From an uncultured Bacilli bacterium (lineage in GTDB: Bacteria; Bacillota_I; Bacilli_A; RF39; UBA660), in contig CANQJD010000009.1 of NCBI GenBank assembly GCA_947624175.1, positions 1 to 35,209 on the forward strand: a DNA stretch of 35,209 bases, read 5' to 3'. A program made the translations under genes and the position numbers. Positions 30,848 through 35,209 of this stretch are shown piece by piece; the stretch's first letter is position 1, and every line of letters starts with the position of its first letter. The notes beneath the pieces are model-generated. The model searched no databases and had not been told where the DNA came from. It saw nothing but the letters and a program-made list of their open reading frames with translations.

Positions 30848-31736
30848 AATAATGGAAAAGAGAATCGGGGATGTGTTAATTAATCCTTTATTATCAAAGT
30901 ATACAACCTATAAAGTAGGAGGGAATGCTAGAGTTTTAGTATACCCTAAAGATGTTGATAAATTAATTGAATTAATGGAAATTCTAAATCTTAATAAAAT
31001 TAAATACTTTGTTTTAGGAAATGGTAGTAATGTTTTATTCAGTGATAACACTTATGATGGAGTAATTATTAAACTAGATAAGTTTGATGACATTGAATTT
31101 CAAGATAACATTGTAAGAGTTGGGGCTGGGTATAGTTTAGTAAAACTATCTCAAGAAGCAGCTAAACTTGGACTTGCAGGACTTGAATTTGCATCCGGGA
31201 TTCCAGGAACTGTAGGTGGGGCTACTTTCATGAATGCAGGAGCCTACAACTCTGATATGAAAAGTGTTATCAAAAGTGTTAAAGTTTTAACTCCAGATTT
31301 AAAGATAATTACCCTTACGAATTCTGAAATGCAGTTTGGTTATAGAGATAGTTTCTTACAACATAATAAAGGTTATATTTGTCTAGAAGTAATTCTTAAA
31401 CTTTGGCATGGTGATAAAGATATTTTAGCTGAAGTTATAAAAGATAGAAAACTAAAAAGAAAAAGAACTCAACCTCTTGAATATCCAAGTGCGGGGTCCG
31501 TATTCCGAAATCCTGATGGAATGTATGCGGGTAAGTTAATTGAAGATTTAGGACTCAAGGGTTATCAAGTAGGAGGAGCTAAAATAAGTGAAAAACATGC
31601 TAACTTTATTATTAATGTTGGTAATGCCACCGCTTCTGATATAAGAGAAATAATTGATGTTATAAGAGAAAAAGTTTTAGAAGAATATAATATAAAATTA
31701 AGAGTAGAACAAAGACTCGTTAACTGGGATGATTAA
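30825..31736 (+). CDS. murB: UDP-N-acetylenolpyruvoylglucosamine reductase MurB
   Basis: MurB is an FAD enzyme that reduces enolpyruvyl-UDP-GlcNAc with NADPH to form UDP-MurNAc. Motifs are YTTYKVGGNARV (FAD pyrophosphate site), FVLGNGSNVLFSD, FASGIPGTVGGATFMNAGAY, FGYRDS, and PSAGSVFRNP with the catalytic Ser. A C-terminal Glu lies in IREIIDVIREKV. The length and the Tyr-less C-terminal part fit the type II form usual in Gram-positives. It starts inside murG (ATG 30825 or 30828) with GGTAGGT upstream. The divIB/ftsQ gene follows after one base, a typical cell-wall and division order. Confidence 0.96.
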   Translation: MMEKIINEIMEKRIGDVLINPLLSKYTTYKVGGNARVLVYPKDVDKLIELMEILNLNKIKYFVLGNGSNVLFSDNTYDGVIIKLDKFDDIEFQDNIVRVGAGYSLVKLSQEAAKLGLAGLEFASGIPGTVGGATFMNAGAYNSDMKSVIKSVKVLTPDLKIITLTNSEMQFGYRDSFLQHNKGYICLEVILKLWHGDKDILAEVIKDRKLKRKRTQPLEYPSAGSVFRNPDGMYAGKLIEDLGLKGYQVGGAKISEKHANFIINVGNATASDIREIIDVIREKVLEEYNIKLRVEQRLVNWDD

Positions 31737-31737
31737 A

Positions 31738-32406
31738 ATGCGAAGAAAAAAGAATAAAAAGAAAAATCTAATCAAGTTTTTAATAATCTTTCTAATTTTA
31801 GGAAGTTTAACTTTATATTTATTTACTATGAAAATTAAAAATATTTATGTGGTTGGGAATAATCTTCTAAATGACCAAGAAATAATTGAACTAGCTGGCA
31901 TTGAGAATTATCCTAAACTATTTAAATATCCAAGTATAAGTTTAGAAAATAAAATTAAAGTTAATCCTTATATTGAAGATGTTAAAGTTAGAAAGAATTT
32001 ATTTGGAGCAGTTACTATTGAAGTTCAAGAATATAATTTGTTATTAAAAAATGAAATTGATAATACAATTTATTTATCTAATTTAAAAACAATACCATCG
32101 GATAATCAAATAGTAGGTATTCCTACTTTAATAAATTCGGTTGATAAAGAAATATTAGAAACTTTTTTAAAGAAACTTAATAAAATTGATAGAGATATTT
32201 TAAGTATTATTTCCGAAATTGAATATAAACCAAATGAATATGATAAAGATTTATTCTTATTTTATATGAATGATGGTAATTATGTTTATATAACAACGAC
32301 AAGATTAAGTCATATTAATAAATATGATGAAGTATTAAAAGAATTAGAAGGTAAGAAAGGTATTTTATATCTTGATAGTGGAAATCATTTTCAAGTACTA
32401 GAATAA
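31738..32406 (+). CDS. divIB: Cell division protein DivIB/FtsQ
   Basis: DivIB (FtsQ) is a bitopic divisome protein that works with DivIC and FtsL at the septum. It has a basic cytoplasmic N-terminus (MRRKKNKKKN), one membrane segment (about 13-32), then a POTRA domain: MKIKNIYVVGNNLLNDQEII... IKVNPYIEDVKVRKNLFGAVTIEVQEYN. A beta domain follows, ending ILYLDSGNHFQVLE. At 222 aa it is slightly shorter than Bacillus DivIB. I start at ATG 31738 after GGGATGAT; the track's ATG 31729 lies within that site and in murB. Its position after murB matches many Bacillota clusters. Confidence 0.9.
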   Translation: MRRKKNKKKNLIKFLIIFLILGSLTLYLFTMKIKNIYVVGNNLLNDQEIIELAGIENYPKLFKYPSISLENKIKVNPYIEDVKVRKNLFGAVTIEVQEYNLLLKNEIDNTIYLSNLKTIPSDNQIVGIPTLINSVDKEILETFLKKLNKIDRDILSIISEIEYKPNEYDKDLFLFYMNDGNYVYITTTRLSHINKYDEVLKELEGKKGILYLDSGNHFQVLE

Positions 32407-32443
32407 TCTTTCTTTTTTTGTTATAATGGATAAGGAGGCTAAG

Positions 32444-33145
32444 ATGTACGATATAAGTTTAGATAATTTTCAAGGTCCTATGGATTTACTTTTACATTTA
32501 ATTAAGAAAAAGAAAATGAATATTTTAGATATTAAACTTGAAATTATTATTGATGAATATTTAAATTATATTAGACATATGGAAGAGATGAACTTGAATA
32601 TTGCTTCAAGTTATTTAGTCATGGCCTCTGAACTAATTGAAATTAAATCCCGGATGCTACTTCCTAATTCAGAAACTGATGAGGAAGAAGATTTAGGTGA
32701 AAACTTAGTTAATAGGTTAATAGAATATCAAAAGTATAAAGATATGATACCAGTTTTTAGGGCTTTAGAAGATGAAAGAAGTAATTATAAAACCAAAAGT
32801 CCTAGTAGTATTTTAGAGTATAAAGATGAAGAGAATTATGTCAGTGAATTGAGTATGGATGATTTAGTTTCAGCTTACAAAAAGTTTTTAGAAAGGGTAG
32901 AGGAAGAGAAGCCTATTCAAACTAAAGTTACCAAGAAAGAAATCTCCGTTGATGATCAAATTAAAAATATCAGAAAGAAATTAAAGAAAGATAAAAAGTT
33001 TGATTTTTTCTCTTTATTTGAAGTTAGAACAAAAGAATATGTAATTGCAACATTCCTAGCCATACTTGAAATGTCAAGACAAAATGAAATTAGGATTATG
33101 CAAAATGGAAATTTTCAAAATATAATAGTTGAGGTAGTAGAATGA
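32444..33145 (+). CDS. scpA: Segregation and condensation protein ScpA
   Basis: ScpA is the kleisin of the SMC-ScpAB complex that folds and separates chromosomes. The N-terminus shows the family sequence: ISLDNFQGPMDLLLHLIKKKKMNILDIKL, then ASSYLVMASELIEIKSRMLLP. The C-terminal winged helix, which contacts SMC, ends TFLAILEMSRQNEIRIMQNGNFQNIIVE. I start at ATG 32444, seven bases after AAGGAGG (233 aa); the track's ATG 32426 lies in the TATAAT (32422-32427) that probably serves the gene. It overlaps scpB by ATGA. Confidence 0.95.
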   Translation: MYDISLDNFQGPMDLLLHLIKKKKMNILDIKLEIIIDEYLNYIRHMEEMNLNIASSYLVMASELIEIKSRMLLPNSETDEEEDLGENLVNRLIEYQKYKDMIPVFRALEDERSNYKTKSPSSILEYKDEENYVSELSMDDLVSAYKKFLERVEEEKPIQTKVTKKEISVDDQIKNIRKKLKKDKKFDFFSLFEVRTKEYVIATFLAILEMSRQNEIRIMQNGNFQNIIVEVVE

Positions 33146-33714
33146 ATTTAAAAGGTGTGTTAGAAGGTATTTTATTCGTGGTTGGAGATGATGGAGCCAC
33201 ATTAAAAGAACTTATGGATATATTAGAAATTGATAAAGAAAATTTAGAAAGTTTAATTTTAGAACTTAAAAGTGATTATGAAAAAGAAGATAGGGGAATT
33301 AGATTAAGTATTTTAGGAGATGCTTTTAAACTTACAACTAAAAAAGAACATCGAGATTATTATTCTAAATTACTTACAAGTGATGAAGCTAATACTTTAT
33401 CTCCATCAGCTATTGAAACTTTAGCCATTATTGCTTATAATGAACCAATTACTAGAGTTGAAGTTGATGAAATTCGTGGAGTAGGAACGGCTCCTATGAT
33501 TCGGAAGTTAGTTGCAAAAGGCTTAATTAAAGAAGTTGGAAAAAGTGATTTACCAGGAAGACCTATTTTATATAAAACAACCAGTGAATTTTTAGATTAT
33601 TTTAATATGGAATCACTTTCTGATTTACCTAAAATAGATGAGACAACAGAAGTAATTGATGCTGTTGATTTATATGAATCTAAATATACAGAAGAAGATA
33701 CTGATGTAATTTAA
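33142..33714 (+). CDS. scpB: Segregation and condensation protein ScpB
   Basis: ScpB dimers bind the middle of ScpA. Two winged-helix domains are visible: residues 1-75 (LKGVLEGILFVVGDDGATLKEL) and about 90-165, with the signature LSPSAIETLAIIAYNEPITRVEVDEIRGV and the following IRKLVAKGLIKEVGKSDLPGRPILYKTT. The length is normal. The start overlaps the scpA stop. A TCCAC/GTGGA hairpin lies just after the stop (about 33721-33736) but lacks a following T-run. Confidence 0.95.
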   Translation: MNLKGVLEGILFVVGDDGATLKELMDILEIDKENLESLILELKSDYEKEDRGIRLSILGDAFKLTTKKEHRDYYSKLLTSDEANTLSPSAIETLAIIAYNEPITRVEVDEIRGVGTAPMIRKLVAKGLIKEVGKSDLPGRPILYKTTSEFLDYFNMESLSDLPKIDETTEVIDAVDLYESKYTEEDTDVI

Positions 33715-33742
33715 TTTTTTCCACAATTTTGGTGGATAAAAT

Positions 33743-33761
33743 AAAAAAACTCCTAAGAGTT
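33743..33761 (-). terminator. Terminator of the tRNA-Gln gene
   Basis: On the minus strand AACTC-TTAG-GAGTT is followed by a T-run (plus A-run 33743-33749), about 10 nt beyond the CCA end of the tRNA. The stem is only 5 bp. Confidence 0.6.
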
Positions 33762-33771
33762 AATTTTAAAA

Positions 33772-33845
33772 TGGTTGTCCTAGTTAGGTTCGAACTAACG
33801 CTCGTGGAGTCAGAGTCCACTGCCTTACCACTTGGCTATAGGACA
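33772..33845 (-). tRNA. tRNA-Gln (anticodon CUG)
   Basis: On the minus strand the acceptor TGTCCTA pairs with TAGGACA, followed by discriminator A and an encoded CCA. The D-arm is GCC-AAGTGGTAA-GGC; the anticodon arm is GTGGA-CTCTGAC-TCCAC with CTG at positions 34-36; the T-arm is GTTAG-TTCGAAC-CTAAC. CUG reads the glutamine codon CAG. The U1-A72 closing pair and the overall sequence fit tRNA-Gln. In such an AT-rich genome CAG is rare, so a UUG isoacceptor should exist elsewhere. Confidence 0.93.
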
Positions 33846-33856
33846 ATTACAACTAA

Positions 33857-33885
33857 ATTATACTAAATAATTATTAAAAAATCAA
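33857..33885 (-). promoter_or_regulatory. Sigma-A promoter of the tRNA-Gln gene
   Basis: On the minus strand TTGATT (33885-33880), 17-nt spacer, TATAAT (33862-33857). Transcription would start about 5 nt before the mature 5' end. Confidence 0.7.
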
Positions 33886-33931
33886 CTTCCATTTTGCTTA
33901 ATAATCAGGTAAAATATGGATTAGGTGAAAT

Positions 33932-34141
33932 ATGAAAAACGTATTAATAAAATTAATTAAATTATATCAAAAAACACCAGGCCATTTTCATTCCTGTTGT
34001 AAATATTATCCTAGTTGTTCTAATTATACACTTGATGCCATCAATGAATACGGGGCTTTCAAGGGAAGCATATTAGGAATAAAAAGAATTTTAAGATGTA
34101 ATCCTTTTGCAAAGGGTGGCTATGACCCTTTAAAAAAGTAA
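33932..34141 (+). CDS. yidD: Membrane protein insertion efficiency factor YidD
   Basis: YidD is a small membrane-associated protein that helps YidC-dependent insertion. The 69-aa protein shows the entire signature: [30 protein letters not shown], with the cysteine cluster C-C-x4-PSCS-x-Y, then [27 protein letters not shown] precedes ATG 33932. It is a single gene ended by a strong hairpin shared with the facing transglutaminase-like gene. No yidC is in the window. Confidence 0.95.
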   Translation: MKNVLIKLIKLYQKTPGHFHSCCKYYPSCSNYTLDAINEYGAFKGSILGIKRILRCNPFAKGGYDPLKK

Positions 34142-34144
34142 AAT

Positions 34145-34173
34145 AAAAATGTCTACTCACTGTAGACATTTTT
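34145..34173. terminator. Bidirectional terminator between yidD and the transglutaminase-like gene
   Basis: AAAAATGTCTAC and GTAGACATTTTT form a perfect 12-bp stem around TCACT, with T-runs at the 3' side on both strands. Confidence 0.9.
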
Positions 34174-35055
34174 ATCATATGTATGTTCTTTGGTATCTAA
34201 TTTTTCAAGTTCACTATCACTTATTAAAAAGAAATTATCTTCAAGTAAATCTTTACCATCTTCTAAAATTGGATCATCCCAAGTTAAATCTAAGTTATAC
34301 CAATCATTATTTAAATAAACATAGTTCCAAATATGATTATCACTTGAAATTCGATAACTCTTAACTCCAAATTTTTCTAAGAATAACATCATACTATCAG
34401 TATATCCGCCACATAAAGCATAATGTTCAATTAAAGCACCATAAGCCGTATCTGACCTATAATTAATAATATTATTATCACTTCTATCTTTATCATATTT
34501 CGTATTGTTAATTATATAATCATGAATTGTTTTTATCTTTTCTTTTAAAGTCATATTATCTTTAATATTTTCTTTAATTATTCTATCAACTTCATAATTT
34601 AAAATAATTCGCATTTCTTCTGTATAATTTCGATTTATTTTCATTGTTACTTTACCATTATCACTAACAGTTGTTTCTAAATCTTTAAATCCATTATAAG
34701 GATGAACAAAATTATTAATATTAGAAATTATTTCTTGATTATTAGCAATATTTTTAGCATCACTAAGACAAGAATCATATTCAGTATCACAATAGAAAGT
34801 AAATTCATTCATACCACTATTAATAACTGTATAATAAATATTCATAATATCTTGTTTACTAGATGGAGTAAAATCATCAGTATTTGAAACATAATTAAAA
34901 TTATAATTACGATAATACTCATTTTTTACTAAAGTAGATGGGACTCTTTCATTTTTAACTAGGAATTCATTATAATAATTTAAGATTTCTTCTTTATAAT
35001 GAAAGGTTAAGACAAATATAAGAGCAAGAATTAAAAGATAAACTATTTTCCTCAT
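34153..35055 (-). CDS. Membrane-anchored transglutaminase-like protein
   Basis: One N-terminal membrane segment (about 3-20), then an extracellular region of unknown structure, then a transglutaminase/protease-like core. The Cys-His-Asp triad is visible: HYALCGGYTDSMM (C215), SDNHIWNYV (H241) and WYNLDLTWDDP (D256), counting from ATG 35055. The motif order and the lead-in KTIHDYIINNTKYD fit the bacterial Transglut_core group, which includes wall-associated peptidases; the reaction here is not known. The track begins at a GTG at 35064, but ATG 35055 has better spacing from GGGTGAT. An acidic insert (DDPILEDGKDLLEDN) follows the Asp. Confidence 0.85.
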   Translation of the reverse strand: MRKIVYLLILALIFVLTFHYKEEILNYYNEFLVKNERVPSTLVKNEYYRNYNFNYVSNTDDFTPSSKQDIMNIYYTVINSGMNEFTFYCDTEYDSCLSDAKNIANNQEIISNINNFVHPYNGFKDLETTVSDNGKVTMKINRNYTEEMRIILNYEVDRIIKENIKDNMTLKEKIKTIHDYIINNTKYDKDRSDNNIINYRSDTAYGALIEHYALCGGYTDSMMLFLEKFGVKSYRISSDNHIWNYVYLNNDWYNLDLTWDDPILEDGKDLLEDNFFLISDSELEKLDTKEHTYDKNVYSE

Positions 35056-35101
35056 CCACATCACCCAATTTTATTTTAACACAAAAAATGAAAAAAGATA
35101 C

Positions 35102-35136
35102 AAAAAAAGTAACAATTTTTTTAATTTTTTTGTTAC
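35102..35136 (-). terminator. Terminator of a minus-strand gene beyond the right edge
   Basis: On the minus strand GTAACAA and TTGTTAC (35136-35130 / 35115-35109) are followed by seven T. The loop is long (14 nt) and AT-only. It would end a transcript entering from the right. Confidence 0.6.
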
Positions 35137-35150
35137 CTCGAATGCAAAAG

Positions 35151-35187
35151 TAAATTCCACCCCTAAAAAGTACAAGCATGGAATTTA
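35151..35187. other. Inverted repeat at the right edge
   Basis: TAAATTCCA and TGGAATTTA form a perfect 9-bp inverted repeat around a 19-nt centre that contains GC-richer CCCCTAAAAAG. It lies just upstream (minus sense) of the terminator at 35102-35136, so it may be the 3' part of a structured RNA or the end of a gene outside the window. Confidence 0.35.
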
Positions 35188-35209
35188 ATCTTTCAAAATA
35201 AATATATGG

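Noticed and set aside
34149-34364. 71-aa plus-strand ORF after yidD
   Set aside because: It is antisense to the C-terminal coding part of the transglutaminase-like gene and begins inside the shared terminator.
34994-35179. 61-aa minus-strand ORF at the right edge
   Set aside because: It overlaps the start of the transglutaminase-like gene in another frame, runs through a terminator and has no ribosome site.
1-35209. CRISPR array, rRNA genes, prophage or large mobile island
   Set aside because: No regularly spaced direct repeats, no rRNA-like conserved blocks and no phage structural genes were seen. The only mobile gene is tnpB.
1-35209. UGA-as-tryptophan (Mycoplasma-type) genetic code
   Set aside because: Tryptophan is encoded by TGG throughout, and TGA ends several genes at tight overlaps (for example spoVAD/spoVAE and scpA/scpB).

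Overview
The window comes from a very AT-rich, spore-forming, Gram-positive Bacillota genome. The evidence is a spoVAC-spoVAD-spoVAE set, the sporulation protease YabG next to Veg, DivIB/FtsQ, ScpAB, TspO, YtxH-type proteins, lipoboxes, and GGAGG/GGTGAT ribosome sites. UGA is used as stop and UGG as Trp, so the code is standard rather than Mycoplasma-like. Gene content resembles uncultured gut Bacilli (RF39/Mollicutes-related) or Clostridia, but I cannot place it more precisely. Nearly all genes lie on the + strand.

Layout. 1-2.9 kb: an anchored surface protein and the spoVA operon. 2.9-5.6 kb: a small membrane protein, a convergent VanY-like carboxypeptidase, rsmA/ksgA, and a convergent short XRE regulator. 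5.7-8.2 kb: a duplicated-domain lipoprotein and an FxLYD-like membrane protein, which sit between ksgA and the yabG-veg pair (contiguous in Bacillus). 8.2-10.5 kb: yabG, veg and an M23 murein hydrolase. 10.7-13.0 kb: a four-gene envelope-type operon (lipoprotein, disordered SepF-like-N-terminus protein, DUF948-like, YtxH), followed by a promoter-terminator unit that may be a small RNA. 13.2-17.1 kb: an unknown protein, a TnpB element with a probable omega RNA, TspO and a Y-family polymerase. 17.1-20.9 kb: a tandem ClpX-like AAA+ protein and an Rpn-type nuclease. 21.0-24.5 kb: an operon of a degenerate phosphoglycerate-mutase-like protein, a DUF1538 membrane protein and a tandem PII-like protein. 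24.55-24.9 kb: a promoter, a heavily folded ~215-nt RNA with a perfect Shine-Dalgarno and a 22-codon hydrophobic ORF, and a terminator. 24.9-29.6 kb: two extracellular proteins and a large alpha-solenoid protein I cannot name. 29.7-35.2 kb: housekeeping genes murG-murB-divIB, scpA-scpB, tRNA-Gln(CUG), yidD, and a convergent transglutaminase-like protein.

The recognisable genes serve the envelope (MurG, MurB, DivIB, M23, VanY, YidD), spore formation or germination (SpoVA, YabG), the chromosome (ScpAB, DinB) and the ribosome (RsmA, tRNA). The best candidates for undescribed biology are: (i) the folded RNA/sORF at 24.6-24.8 kb; (ii) the tandem AAA+ protein, whose second domain keeps ClpX's GYVG pore loop and an LGF tripeptide like the ClpP-docking loop while its first domain looks hydrolysis-dead; (iii) the pseudo-phosphoglycerate mutase/DUF1538/PII operon; (iv) the 797-aa repeat protein. 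Most mapped promoters lie so close to their genes that leaders are predicted to be only about 10-22 nt, which makes the long leader of the 24.6 kb RNA stand out. All calls are from reading the sequence; no database search was run.
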